Source: Capillidium heterosporum (taxonomy: Eukaryota; Entomophthoromycota; Entomophthoromycetes; Entomophthorales; Capillidiaceae). From it: a DNA stretch of 64,000 bases. Below the pieces are notes generated by a model that saw nothing but the letters and a program-made list of their open reading frames with translations, was not told the DNA's origin and searched no databases. Positions 47,340 through 58,767 of the stretch are shown here, one piece after another. The stretch is from NCBI GenBank assembly GCA_016630905.1, contig WBMQ01000002.1, positions 744,001-808,000 on the forward strand, written 5' to 3'. Both the position numbers and the translations under genes were made by a program. Every line of letters starts with the position of its first letter. Within the stretch, counting starts at the first letter, position 1.

Positions 47340-47705
47340 GTTTTGAATTGGTTTTTGATGACTAAGGCCAGGTTGGAATTTCGGCTGACAAAATTGGGCT
47401 TTATAAGTTTTAGTGAAGCTGCAAAGATGAAACGAATCTAACCATCATTTGCTAATATTTACCAAAACTGGTATGATTTAAGCAGTTGACAAATTATATT
47501 AACTAAAGGAATAGTATTCAATTATATTAAAACAGACTTGTTAAATTTTAGCGAAGGAAATATCGAACAAAGTTTAAACTAAAATGAAATGGGGTTTACC
47601 ATTCAATATTTGAGGATCTCAGCCAGCTCAAGCAATACCAACAAACCTACCAACTTATAATCTCAGCAATAAAGGAGTCGTACCCTAATTTTGCTTGCTA
47701 AAACG
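47340..47705. promoter_or_regulatory. Divergent promoter region (TMX2-like / Zn2Cys6)
   Basis: A 366-nt spacer between two divergent start codons. No clear TATA box. Confidence 0.45.
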
Positions 47706-49941
47706 ATGGAAAAATTTCTACACACCTCCCGCCACAAGCTGACCCAAGCCTGCGACTTCTGCAGGCGTCGTAAGATGAAATGTGATGGACAGTACCCAAG
47801 ATGCAGCAACTGTAATTTGAAATCGATTAGTTGCACCTACCTCACCACAACTAAACGTAGAGGTCCAAGGTCCGAACGTATCCAAGAGTTGGAAACTAAG
47901 GTCGAAGAATTGGAAAAGCTAATCTTGTTGAAGGATAAGAAAGGTATCCCTACTTTTATTGCTAATTTTTAACAAAACCAAAAATGTAGATAATAGTAAC
48001 TGTACAACGACCCAACACTTAAAAACCTTGGAACTGGAGCAGGAGCCCGACTTCACCTTACCCGACTTTGAAGTTATGGAGAGCTTAATCAACTTATACT
48101 ACTCGGTAGTCAACCCTTCAGTGCGCTTTATCCACAGGGCAACCTTACTATCCAGTATCTCAAGTTCAGCCAGCAATAAAGGTACCAAGCACAAGAAACC
48201 GTACCTCATCCTCAACGCCATATTCGCCCTAACTGCCAGATTTTCCAACCATGACAAGGTGCTGCAGAACTGTGCTGAAAGTTCGACCAAGAAGTATTTG
48301 ATAGGGGATGTCTACGCTAGAAGGTTGTGGACCCACTTGACCCCCGACTTGTTTTCGCAACCGACGTTGGAGACGGTGCAAGCCCTCATACTATTGGGAC
48401 TCCACGAGTACGGTAAGATGAAGGGGTTTATGTCTTGGAACTTGATAGGTACTAACTTTAATTTCTTTTTATAATTTTTAGTCTAACGTCTACTAGGCAT
48501 TGCGATAAAGTAATATATTTACAATTTTTGAATAAACTAAATGGAAACTAGGTTGGCCCAGCAGTTGGGTTTACATATGATAGATAGCTACCATAATAAG
48601 GACACCTTTGTCCATAGACCCAACTCGGAGGACTGGTTGGTGACTGAGTGCAAACGGCGGACTTGGTGGGGCTGTTTTATAGCCGATAGGTTCGCCTCCA
48701 GCCTGGTAGGGCGCAGTTTGATAATCGATGAACGGGACTGCCTAGTACGTCTACCTTCGGGAGACGCTCAGTGGGATTATAGGTTCGGCATTGTATCACA
48801 ACTCCCCCCTACGTCAGCCCACGAGCTATCCGACTTTGGAGCTGATCTCTCAGGTGCTGACTGGGTCTTCTGCGACTTGTCAGCCCACTTTATACAACTA
48901 ATTGACTTGAATGGTAAGGTGACTAGGTACCTCATACTACGTAATGCCAGGGGTACTACCTACGACGCCAATTACTGTGAATTAGATAGGCTAGATGCTG
49001 CTTTGTTGGGCTGGCTGGACAAACTACCCAACAGGTTCCACAACCCCAAAGATTTCTTGGCTATGCAGTCGGAACGATTCGACGGCGATGGAAGTGACCT
49101 GTTTCGGACGGTAGCCTGCATGTTTGCCATGTATCATTCCACCGTCATTACTTTACACCGAGGGAACCTAGCCCATGCCCAGCAGTCCCCTGGGGCTGGT
49201 GTCATGCTACGTAGGAGTAAATTGACCTGCCTACGGTCTGCCAATCAGATTGCCGACCTACTACACTATAGTTGGCACCGTCTAGATGACATGGCTGATC
49301 CCTACTACCCCTACTCCCTGTTTAATGCCGCCACCATCCACACCAACTACTTCCACGTGGAGCCTACCGGGTCCGAACAGAGTCGCACTTCGGAGCGAGC
49401 TTCCTCCCAGTGTGCGGCCGCCCTCAAACATTTGAGTGACATCTGGTTGATGAGTAAGACCTACCTTATTATGCTAGATACCTTGACCCAGACTTTGAAG
49501 AACGCGCAATTAGTGGAGATCCAACCTGAGTTGAATTCGATGCAGATGCCCATGGCCATGTCGGTAGATCAAAGTAACTTCCAGTTAGGGAATCCCAACA
49601 CCAATCCGCCCCCACCTTCTCCCTTCTTCGACCCGTTCCATACCAACCCTCAAGTTGAAGTTGCTGCTGAAGTTCCTAATGTGCATACCAAGCTGGACTA
49701 CCAAGTTGTGACCCCCTATCCCTCCCCTAGGATGGAACCTGTTGTCAATCGAATGGAAGGCGGCAATGATAATGGTAGTGTCGATCAACTTCTACATCTT
49801 ATGAACGGACGTACTAATCAAATAGGAAATGGTGGTAGATGGAACCCCAGCATTGAAGAAAATGGAGTTAGTGAGCGACTGTGGGAAGTTTTCCCTGTCA
49901 GTTACTTTGACTGGTTCTTTGCTATAACGACCAACAAATAA
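47706..49941 (+). CDS. Zn2Cys6 fungal transcription factor
   Basis: Start ATG at 47706 (MEKFLHTSRHKLTQ). The binuclear cluster CDFCRRRKMKCDGQYPRCSN... keeps C-x2-C-x6-C-x6-C-x2-C-x6-C, followed by a short coiled coil (IQELETKVEELEKLILL). Three introns: one right after the coiled coil (about 47951-47988), then two that flank a mini exon and join WNLIG to IAIK and LAQQLGLHM (48449-48497 and 48510-48555, approximately). The fungal-specific TF domain follows (RRTWWGCFIADRFASSLVGR, DERDCLVRLPSGD), then a Pro/Asn-rich tail. The layout resembles XlnR/Ace2-like and related regulators, but I cannot name a target pathway. Confidence 0.85.
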
Positions 49942-50000
49942 CCCTAATAAAACTTCTAATTTTTGTAGCTTGTAAAAAATTGCACTTTATTTCATTTAAC

Positions 50001-51531
50001 TTAATCACGAGCGGGTAAGATGGTGCCTAGACAGTCACCAAACCCAACTCTGTATCCATCGCCTTGAGCGAAACCTACCAAGTTGATGGTATCCCCATCC
50101 TCCAAGAACTTACGAGTGATACCAGTAGTTCCTACTTGGATATCCTTCTGACCACTCCAGGACATCTCCAGTAAGGAGCCGTAGCTGGATTCGTCCTGAC
50201 CGGAGATGGTACCGGTACCACATAGGTCACCGGTACGGGCGTTACAACCGTTGACGGTGTGGTGGGCCAACTGCTGCTTGAAGGACCAGTACATGTACTT
50301 CAAATTAGATTGGCCGATGCGGGTGAACTCTTGGTTACCGTTGGCTAGGATGCAAAAGTTAGTTTTGAAATTTGGTAGAGTACTTTACGTTTGAGTAGGA
50401 CGTCCAAGTTGATGTCAAAAGTATCGGCGGAATTACTCTGGAGATAGGGTAGTGGGGTAGGATCCTAAAGCTGATATTAATACTAAAACAAAGCCTATAT
50501 AATGTACCTGCTTGGGCTGGTGGGTACGGAAAGGTTCTAAAGCTTCCAAGGGGACGACCCAAGGGCTGATAGTAGTACCGAAATTCTTACCCAAGAAAGG
50601 ACCTAGAGGCACGTATTCCCAAGCTTGGATATCACGGGCTAAATTGTATAAGCTATGCTGTATACCATTTTAAAAATTACCTGACCAATCGTTCATGACG
50701 ACTAAACCGAAGATGTGGTCCTCGGCCTTGTTGATGGGAATCTTAGTTCCCAGCTGGTTGCCAGTACCTACCAAGAAGGCCTAAGCTATCTTAAAAAGTG
50801 AAAATGTAAAAGTAACTTACCATTTCCAGTTCGATATCCAAACGGGCACAGTTGCCGAAGATGGGAGGCTCACCTTTGACGGGGCATCTCTGACCTTGAG
50901 GTCTAATGATATCGGTGCCACTAACTACTACACTACTAGCTCTACCGTGATACCCAACTGGGATATGTAACCTAACAAATTAAAAAGTCAATATTTTACA
51001 AAATACTAATTTACCAGTTGGGCTGCAAAGCGTTATCCTTGCCTCTGAACATGATACCTACATTGGTAGCATGCTCTCTCGAAGAGTAGAAGTCAGTGTA
51101 GTCTCCGATTTCAGCGGGAATATGTAGCTTGGCTTCGCTAGTTTTAACTAGAGCTTTGGAACGTAACTCTTGGTTGTCGCGTAGAGTAGCAGTCTCTGAA
51201 TCCAACAAGTTTTGAACAAACCTGCGGACAGCTGACCAAACTGGCTTCCCAGTTGCCATAAAGGCATTCAAAGTAGGCTAAAAAATAAATTTAGATTTAC
51301 TTAAAACAAAAAAGGTACCTGGTTGAAAATCTCTTTAGCCTTTCCGTCAAGTTCGGGGACGGAGCTGTCGAATAGACCAGCTGAAGCTACAGCTGCTAAA
51401 TCTAAGATGAAGTCACCGATAGCTACACCTACTCGAGGGGAAGAGTTGGTAGTGGAAAAGATACCGTAAGGTAAGTTTTGGATGGGAAAGTGACTTTCGG
51501 GACTGACTACGATAAACGACTTGGATGCCAT
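50001..51531 (-). CDS. FAH: Fumarylacetoacetase
   Basis: Last enzyme of tyrosine/phenylalanine breakdown; splits fumarylacetoacetate to fumarate and acetoacetate. Start [23 protein letters not shown] at 51531; about six introns of 30-50 nt; stop at 50001. Visible family motifs include [18 protein letters not shown] (metal- and substrate-binding Asp and catalytic His region), [50 protein letters not shown] and the C-terminal [21 protein letters not shown]. Length about 425 aa, normal for the family. A TATA box lies 82 nt upstream. No other tyrosine-pathway gene is nearby. Confidence 0.96.
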
Positions 51532-51612
51532 AGCTAGTTTTTGTTTCTTGGTGATGGACGTTATTTTGGACGTTTGCTGTTTAAACTTGAAACGACTTTA
51601 GCTTTGTCATAC

Positions 51613-51620
51613 TATTTATA
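51613..51620 (-). promoter_or_regulatory. TATA box of fumarylacetoacetase gene
   Basis: TATAAATA on the minus strand, 82-89 nt before the start codon. Confidence 0.55.
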
Positions 51621-52592
51621 AGCCTTAGTTTCAAGGAGGGTTACGGTACTTTGTCTTATTGGATCAGCTGATACCCATATTCCTGTAAAAAGTATACGTC
51701 AGATTTTTCAAAGGGACTTTTGGAGCCTGGAAACTGTAAAAGTAACGATTGGGTAGGTTTGGGTTTGGCAGTAGGGGTGGGATTTTTCAAAGTGTAAGTA
51801 CCGAAGAACTCTTTTAGGTAGGATTAGAAGGGAACCGTTGGTTTGCATGTAGGTTTAAGTTGGATGCAGTAGATTGTACAGTACAGACAAATGTGTCCAT
51901 TCGCAATAATTTAAAAAGTTGTAGATTGGAGATAGGCAAAATAGCCATCGTAGTAAAGGATAGCGTACATATATAAGCTTAACTGTAATGTAGCAAGCTT
52001 CAAGCCATATATTTTTGTAGTTAAAGTCTATCAAAGTATATCTTCCAAAACTTAGACAGTCGTCCAAGCAAGTTGATAACTCTTGAGAACCGAGTTATCT
52101 AAAATTATAGTAGCCGACGGTAGTGGGTCAAATTATATGTAAGTTACTTTAAAAAGCGATCCAAGTGTCTTAAGATAACTAAAAGATCTACAAAATTCAA
52201 ATGTTTTAAATGAAGACCTACTTCAGGATATAGGAATATATGTTCTAAAAGTTGAAAAGTTCAAGTGAATAGAGCTGGGAGGACTACGTATCGAGTTATT
52301 ATGCTAATTCAGTATCTGTTTGATATCTAAAGTATGTAGTTACGACTACCCTTTTAAAATTAAGTTCTGTAACTATGTAACCATATTTATCATTTGTACA
52401 AATGAAAATTCCACTACAAGCAGATGCTCAGTCCACTACTTATATAGTTATTGGAGTTGAAGGTGGGAGCATCTAATTTATCATCGAAAGTATATGTCTT
52501 ATATCTAAGCTTCCCAGATACTTATAGAAACATCTATCATTTACTTAATATATTTGCCTCTAATAAACTAATATCTATTCAACTACTTGTGC
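51621..52592. other. Divergent intergenic region
   Basis: About 1 kb between the fumarylacetoacetase promoter and the snoRNA host promoter. No supported feature. Confidence 0.5.
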
Positions 52593-52600
52593 TATATAAA
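52593..52600 (+). promoter_or_regulatory. TATA box of snoRNA host gene
   Basis: TATATAAA, about 30 nt before the likely transcript start and 178 nt before the first donor. Confidence 0.5.
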
Positions 52601-52814
52601 ATATCCATATCATAAGTTTTCCCAAAATTCAGTTTCAATTACCAACCCTTTCTCCAATTCAAATCATCGAATCAAGACCCTTTAAAATAATTTTAACCCA
52701 CAACCATCCGAAACTCTATTCATTCTAAGACTTAATCTTTGAGACCTAGACCCACCTAACCAAAAATTTTCGACGACGTAAGTTTCAACTTTTCGATATT
52801 CTTTTGTATATGCT

Positions 52815-52907
52815 AGTTTAACTGATGAGACAAACACTAACTTATCAGAAAACTTTACTGAATTTAAATTGTCGACAAATAGTCATGCACCACTCTGATT
52901 TTTAACT
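52815..52907 (+). ncRNA. Box C/D snoRNA, snR40/U32-like (18S rRNA 2'-O-methylation guide)
   Basis: In host intron 1. C box CTGATGA at 52822-52828, D' CTGA at 52858-52861, D box CTGA at 52895-52898; AGTT (52815-52818) can pair with AACT (52904-52907). The 13 nt before the D box (52882-52894, GTCATGCACCACT) are complementary, with two G-U pairs, to the near-universal 18S segment GGTGGTGCATGGC. The base five positions from the D box falls on the G that yeast snR40 methylates (Gm1271). The rRNA sequence and numbering are from memory. Confidence 0.7.
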
Positions 52908-53013
52908 TTAACCTTTTATCTTTTTACAAGTCCATAAACTAATGCTCTTTTAGTGGTTCTGTCGAACAGTAACGTCATCTTTATCTAAGGTAAGCATCAA
53001 TCTCAATCGTGCA

Positions 53014-53123
53014 ATGTTTATGTGATGAAAAGCTCGAGCACTGGGCTCAGATATAGAACCTTGTTGATACGCTCTCTATTCCAAGGTGGACTTGACATCC
53101 CTTTGGACACTGACGTTTTACAT
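53014..53123 (+). ncRNA. Box C/D snoRNA candidate, host intron 2
   Basis: C box GTGATGA at 53022-53028 (exact RTGATGA), D box CTGA at 53110-53113, 81 nt between. ATGT (53014-53017) can pair with ACAT (53120-53123). A C'-like TTGATAC lies at 53064-53070. The guide before D is at 53095-53109; I could not match it to an rRNA site. Confidence 0.65.
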
Positions 53124-53245
53124 CCTTCTTTAATCAAATCCGATGGGAATATTTATTGATTAATTTTACTTTAGATATGTGTCTCGTTTACTCTAGTTAA
53201 ACTGGGTTACTTGGGATGTGATGTAAGTGTTTTCTTCTTTGTATT

Positions 53246-53342
53246 AGTTTTACTATGATGATTTTTACTGTTCAGTTCTGCTACTGATTGCAAGTTTGAA
53301 GATAACCTAAATTTACCAATTTTTATCTGATGTTTATCTACT
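53246..53342 (+). ncRNA. Box C/D snoRNA candidate, host intron 3
   Basis: C box ATGATGA at 53255-53261 (exact RTGATGA), D' CTGA at 53284-53287, C'-like TGAAGA at 53297-53302, D box CTGA at 53327-53330. The terminal stem is weak. The D' guide CAGTTCTGCTA (53273-53283) pairs only partly with the 25S stretch AGCAGAATT; target unsure. Confidence 0.6.
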
Positions 53343-53460
53343 TTGATCGTATTGTTTCTTTTGAATCAGTTCTAATTTACAACTATTTAGGCCATCATAT
53401 TGTTGGGTATCCTGTTAAACTGCTGTGGATGGCGTGCAATAAAGATTTGTTGATATACTA

Positions 53461-54163
53461 GCCTATATTTTATTATACAGTTTGTCCTACGAATATATTA
53501 ATATTTTTAATCACCTCATGGATATCTGTGTTCAATTATATTTAACTAATCAACAAATTCTACCAAGCTGGAGGGGATATACCTTCATTTTGACCCAACT
53601 ACCTTTTTGTAACTTCAGTTCACTACTGAAACAACTATTTGTAATCAAGACTTTTATATAACCTCTAAAGTATATAGCTTTCAAAACCCCCTATATGAGT
53701 AGATTATTAGCAATGGTTACATAGCGATATACTTTGCTCTCCGCACTACCTTGAAAAGCACTCCTTCAGTTGACTTTCTTCAACCTGGACCTTTTCAAAA
53801 ATAAACTGGAAATTCGAATGTACAACTTGGTCGTAGATGAAAAGTTGACCTTAGCTTATCATAAATACAAAGACAGTTTACAGTTTAGATTTATCGGAGC
53901 TTTGTAAGACATTTGATTCAGCAGAGTGAACCAAAAATATAAGTAAAATAAACTTGATGGAAAGAGTTAGGATCTACTCTACCAGCTTTGTCGGAATATT
54001 TTTGATATATAATTGCTTGATATATATTAGGTTCTATTCATTCATTTTCATAGCTATAACAAATACGCAAAATGGACTTGATAAGCTCTTAATAAACAAC
54101 CATCATACAAAATATAAAAGTAGACTATAGTATATAACCAATACTTTTATTTATTAGTTAATC
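53461..54163. other. Intergenic region, tail-to-tail
   Basis: About 700 nt between the snoRNA host end and the ketoacyl-reductase stop. Nothing recognised. Confidence 0.5.
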
Positions 54164-55437
54164 TTATTTGGAGCTAGATGCACCGGCAGAAGCAGCAGCA
54201 GCCTGTTTCTTCTTCAAAGCTCTAGCTCTAGTCTTAGCCATTTCACCTAAAATAAATAAGTAATGTATACTCTTACTATAAAAAACTTACCCTTATTTAT
54301 CTCAATCCAGAAGGACAAGTTGGCAAAGGAGACAAAGGCCCAATTCAATAAGGCATGGGGGAAGAAAGGGGTAGAGTTGTAAGTAAACTCGTTACCACCT
54401 TGATTGCCAATCTTAGCCAAAACAGTCTTGACGTAGTTCTCGGGGGTAGGGATGAAGAAGGAAGCTTTTTTGAACTTGCTCAGCTTGGAGACAACAAAGT
54501 AAGGGGTGATGTTGGAGACAACAATCTTCTTGTCCTTGAGTTCGGGGCCAATAGCTTGGGTGAAAGTTTGCAAGAAGGCCTTACTTGCCGAGTAGGTGGC
54601 CAAGTAGGGGGTAGGTACCAAACCTGAGAACGAGCCAACAGTCATTATAAGTCCCGATAGTTTACTTTCCTTGGTAGCTTGGGTGATGGTAGGGATCAAA
54701 GCCTTGGTGACGAGAACGGTAGATTTGATGTTGATTTCCAAGATATCGATAACAGCCTTGTCGTCCTCCTCTTCAAAGAATTTGGGGTGCTCGTGGCTGA
54801 GGCCAACGTTGTTGACTAAAGAGGTTAGTGTGGATTAGTAAAACTAAGTTACTTAGGACGTGAACAGGTAAGCCTTGTACAGCTTGCTTAATGGAATCGA
54901 ACTTTTCCAGACCGGGGTTAGAGAAATCAATGGCGAGCGTCTTGGCCTCAACGTTGAACTGAGACTCTTTAAAATTTATCAAATGGTGTTAAAGCAAAAG
55001 AAATTACTTAATTCTTCGGCGAGGGTATCTAGCTTGGACTGAGTTCTACTGATCAAAAGCAAGTTGAAACCGGCTTTAGCTAATTGGTTTGAGAATTCTA
55101 AGCCAATACCGTCGGTACAACCAGTAATGACTTCAAATAATTTAGTCAATAGTAGCATGAAAATGGAGTACCTGCCCAAGTTTTTTCTTCCGAGCCAAAG
55201 GATTTAAGCTACAAGACAAATTGTTTAGAGGTATACAATAGGATAAGGAGTACGCTCTGACCAGGGGTGACAAAGATGTCGAACAACATACCGAAGAAGC
55301 TCAATAGTTTCTTGCCCAGGTAGATGAGCCCAAAGAACTGGAGGGCAACAGTGAGAAATTCACTTTCGAAGAATACTATTCAAGATTAGTATAGCAACAT
55401 ACATTAAAAAGTTACTATAGTTTGGCTTAGCACTCAT
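54164..55437 (-). CDS. IFA38: Very-long-chain 3-oxoacyl-CoA reductase (microsomal KAR)
   Basis: Reduces 3-ketoacyl-CoA in the ER fatty-acid elongation cycle for sphingolipid precursors. Start [17 protein letters not shown] at 55437; introns of about 40-45 nt; stop at 54164. An N-terminal membrane segment ([21 protein letters not shown]) leads into the short-chain dehydrogenase fold: [13 protein letters not shown] (NADPH loop), [11 protein letters not shown], catalytic Ser in GSFSG, then [11 protein letters not shown] (YxxxK). A second hydrophobic stretch ([16 protein letters not shown]) precedes the tail [19 protein letters not shown], a Lys-rich end. All catalytic residues are present. The gene name follows the yeast orthologue. 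Confidence 0.93.
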
Positions 55438-56213
55438 ATTTCTTAAATTTCAATTTGAACAAGAAGGAAAACCAAAGTTTGGCTGATGATGGTAGAGTTT
55501 CTTATCAATGTCTATAGTGCTAGAATTTTATATGACGAAAGTTATCAATTTTCCACAAGGATTCTTGAGGAGATTTATCTCCCTACAGATTATTCTCTAA
55601 ATTGGGCCAACTTTTGATAGACATTTGTAACCTATAAACGGAAGTTACGTCCTTACAAAAGTACAACAAATACGTGCTTATGAATAAGTGATAGAAGATC
55701 GAAACGTAGTTATAGGGATACTATAATTAGGTCAGTGTAGCTGACACTATTATATATATAGCTAAAATTTAAAAGCAAGTGGAGATTGGCAGTATAGTAA
55801 ACAGAGGGTTGGAATTCATATCAACTATATACATTCAAGTGGCTTATATAACTTTATCAAAGGCATCATTTTAAATCAGTAAAAAGTATATCTTCAAAAG
55901 TTTATTTTACTCGGTTTATACTATCGTTCAATAACCAAGTTTAAACCCCTAGCAAACTTTTTGATTAAAGTATATCACAGGTATTTTCAATATTTTGTAG
56001 CATCCCAAGATAGTAAATTAGATTCTATCTTATTTGAAAACTTTATCAGCAAAAACCTATAGCAGGTAGGGTATCCTATTCAAAGTATCCGATAAACACT
56101 CAACTTAGCAAACGAAATGCATTAAAGATTTATTAATCTAAAATATATCCAACGACCAAATACCCATACAACAACCAGTTACAAAAATTGAAAGGTACAT
56201 CCTACCTACCAAC
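55438..56213. other. Intergenic region, head-to-tail
   Basis: About 780 nt between two minus-strand genes; holds the ketoacyl-reductase promoter. A small hairpin, GTCAG/CTGAC, lies near 55732. Nothing else. Confidence 0.45.
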
Positions 56214-57709
56214 TTAAAGCAACTTCTTTAAAGCTATTTCAAAAGCAAATTAGAACATATTTTAAAAAAATTACAATACCTTCTTTCGTAGATTCCGAAA
56301 TAGAAGCTGGGAACTGGATGGCGTAGGTGACGTACAAATCCCCACGATCGGAAGGAATTTGATGATGGGGCATGCCTTCATCCTCTATCTTATCGGTAAA
56401 CCCTTTAAAGGAACAATAAAGGTAAGTAGCTTTGTTATATATTTAAAAATACCAGCAGGGGTAACTTCACTTCGGGATAGGTTGACATCCCTGCCATCAA
56501 GGTGAGTCAAAGTCCTCTCGAAGCCAACCAAAGCCTAAAATAGTTAGTACTTGTAAAATTAAAAGTTTACTTCGAGCAAAGTGATGGTAAAGGTAGCATG
56601 TAGGTCATCCCCATTCCTAGTGAAGACTGAATGGGGTAATTGGACCAACTGGAATTTGATATCTCCAGGGGCGTGGTCGGGACTCTGATCGGCTTCCCCT
56701 TCCAATACCTATACTTTTCAGAGTCGATTCTTTCAAAAATATGTTACCAGGACTTGACGATCCGACATACCACGTTCGACGGTAATAGTTAGAGGGTCGT
56801 TGTCACGTATGACTTTGTCGCCACCACATATAGGGCACTTGGATTTGATTGTCTTGCCTTTGCCACCACATTGGTCACAACTAAAAATATTTAATTGGCA
56901 ACTATTAATTGAAATAAATATACGTGGTTTGGAACTGCTGCACGAAACCGGGGGCTATCTGCTTGGTCATGATAACTATACCCTGGCCCTTACACTTGTG
57001 GCAGGTGTGGATATCCTTCTTGTCCTTAGCGCCACTACCACGGCATTTGGGACATATGACATGCCTAGAGATTTCAATCTATTGATTTTAGAAAATAAAT
57101 CATTTAGAAAAGCACTTCAATCTCCTTGCCGTTGTACAAATCTTCTAAACTGACGTGGAGGGGCATCGATATGGAAGGACCTTTGCGTTCCCTTTGGCTA
57201 CCTTTATTTAAAGCCATGTTAACATCAAACTAATACTAAGATTCAATTACCATGGCCAAAACCACCGCCCCCGCCAAAGAAACTAAAATAGAAAGGTTGG
57301 TAAAAGTAGATAGATGGATAAACTTACGATTCGAATATATCGAATGGATCATGGAACGGAGAGCCACCTCCATTCTGCTTCAAACCCTCTTCACCGTACT
57401 GATCGTACCTCCTCCGCATCTCGTCATCGCTTAAGACTTCATAAGCTGTCGTACAAAAATAAAAGATTCCTGTTTAAGAGATATACATTCAAGTATATAT
57501 TTACCTTGGTTGATCTCCACGAACTTCTCTTTAGCCTTCTCACTAGGGTTCTTGTCGGGGTGATACTGCTTAGACAACTTTTTATAAGCCTTCTTTATCT
57601 CCTGTTTGGTTGCCGAATGCTGAAGTCCCAGTCGCTTGTAGTAGTCGCTTTCTGCTAAGATAACACATACCAAAAGTAGCAGTGATACTAGTACTTTTAT
57701 ACTGCCCAT
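56214..57709 (-). CDS. ER-lumenal DnaJ (Hsp40) co-chaperone, Scj1/DNAJB11-like
   Basis: Start ATG at 57709, preceded by a TATA box. Residues 1-20 ([20 protein letters not shown]) form a signal peptide, followed at once by the J domain ([20 protein letters not shown], then HPD in YHPDKNP). A Gly/Phe-rich linker leads to the four-repeat zinc region ([30 protein letters not shown]) and the substrate-binding C-terminus ([17 protein letters not shown]). About eight introns. The last exon adds LKKLL; no HDEL-type ER retention signal is seen. It would stimulate the ER Hsp70 (Kar2/BiP) in folding and degradation. Confidence 0.93.
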
Positions 57710-57749
57710 CTTGATAATTTTCAAGTTCAAAACATGATTGCAATGTGGA

Positions 57750-57756
57750 TTTTATA
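57750..57756 (-). promoter_or_regulatory. TATA box of ER DnaJ gene
   Basis: TATAAAA on the minus strand, 41-47 nt before the start codon. Confidence 0.45.
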
Positions 57757-58767
57757 GTGAGGTTATCGAAGTTTCGGTTAATAATAGGAATGGTGGTGCT
57801 TGGAGGACTTTTATTGGTTGCTTTTGAGCTTATTGATACGATGCATTTTTGTCAAGAAATGATTGCTGGAAATGTATAGTTAAATGTGAAAGGTATGGGA
57901 TATAGGGAAGGAGTGTATATGGTTGGGAGGCTTAGGCTCAAGTAGTTTTGTATACTACCTCTATTCTTTTCACACAGTTCAATTCCAACATATTTGTTTG
58001 AAGAAATCAGGTCATATAGGGAGGACAAGCATATAAATTTATATCAGTCAAATATACGAAACTATTTGCTCTAAATAGAAGGTATAATAAACTAGGAGCT
58101 ACTACTTGCATTCGTAGACATTTACCGATACGGTTATTGATCAATTACTATTTCCCTATATTTTATCAAGATTATTTTACCCTCTTATAGAAATGATGTC
58201 TAGAATTCGAATAGCTTGGTTTTAGTTGAAAGGGAATAATACTTTTTCTCTTAGATTTTAGCTGCACCCCCATTTCAAGATAATAGGTAGGGGTTATTAG
58301 ATCTCCTATTTCGTATCTTATGTATAGGAGAATACCTATCGTTGGATAAAGACAGAGTTGAAGTAAATAGAGTTTAGTTTGGAATAACGCTATTCTACTA
58401 AATATTTAGCCAACTATCCTCAAATAGACACATGTAGATAAAAACATTATAGCGTTGGTATTTTGATTGTTGTAATTTACAATCAAGTTACTTGAATTAT
58501 CCTGACTAGTATTGTCAGCTCTATACCATCAATTAATTAAAGTATTAGTAAAAATATTTATGAACCTTCAAAATCGAATTACAAAACAGTACTCGAAATA
58601 CACAATAAAGTTTGAGCTTTCACTATATAAATTTTCAATAGAACTCAAGTGAAAATCAACCATAAATAGAACGTAAAATTTATTTCAGATTTATATAGCT
58701 ATAGACCAATATTTAAAAAAGTACATAAGTTAGATGTGCGATTAGTACCGAAGCAAACTGAAAGAAT
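57757..58767. other. Intergenic region, head-to-tail
   Basis: About 1 kb between the DnaJ promoter and the stop of the DUF7082-type gene, both on the minus strand. AT-rich; nothing recognised. Confidence 0.45.

Larger units (their letters stand above)
52620..53460 (+). ncRNA. Noncoding snoRNA host gene with three long introns
   Basis: Three canonical introns follow one another: 52778-52953 (GTAAGT), 52990-53174 (GTAAGC) and 53223-53390 (GTAAGT), each with a CTAAT-like site or T-rich tract and a TTTAG acceptor. They are 168-185 nt, against mostly 35-85 nt in coding genes nearby. The exons are short (36-48 nt inside) and carry no open frame. Each intron contains one properly spaced C box / D box pair. 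A TATA box precedes and AATAAA (53438-53443) follows. This is the layout of fungal noncoding snoRNA hosts. Transcript ends are estimates. Confidence 0.75.
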
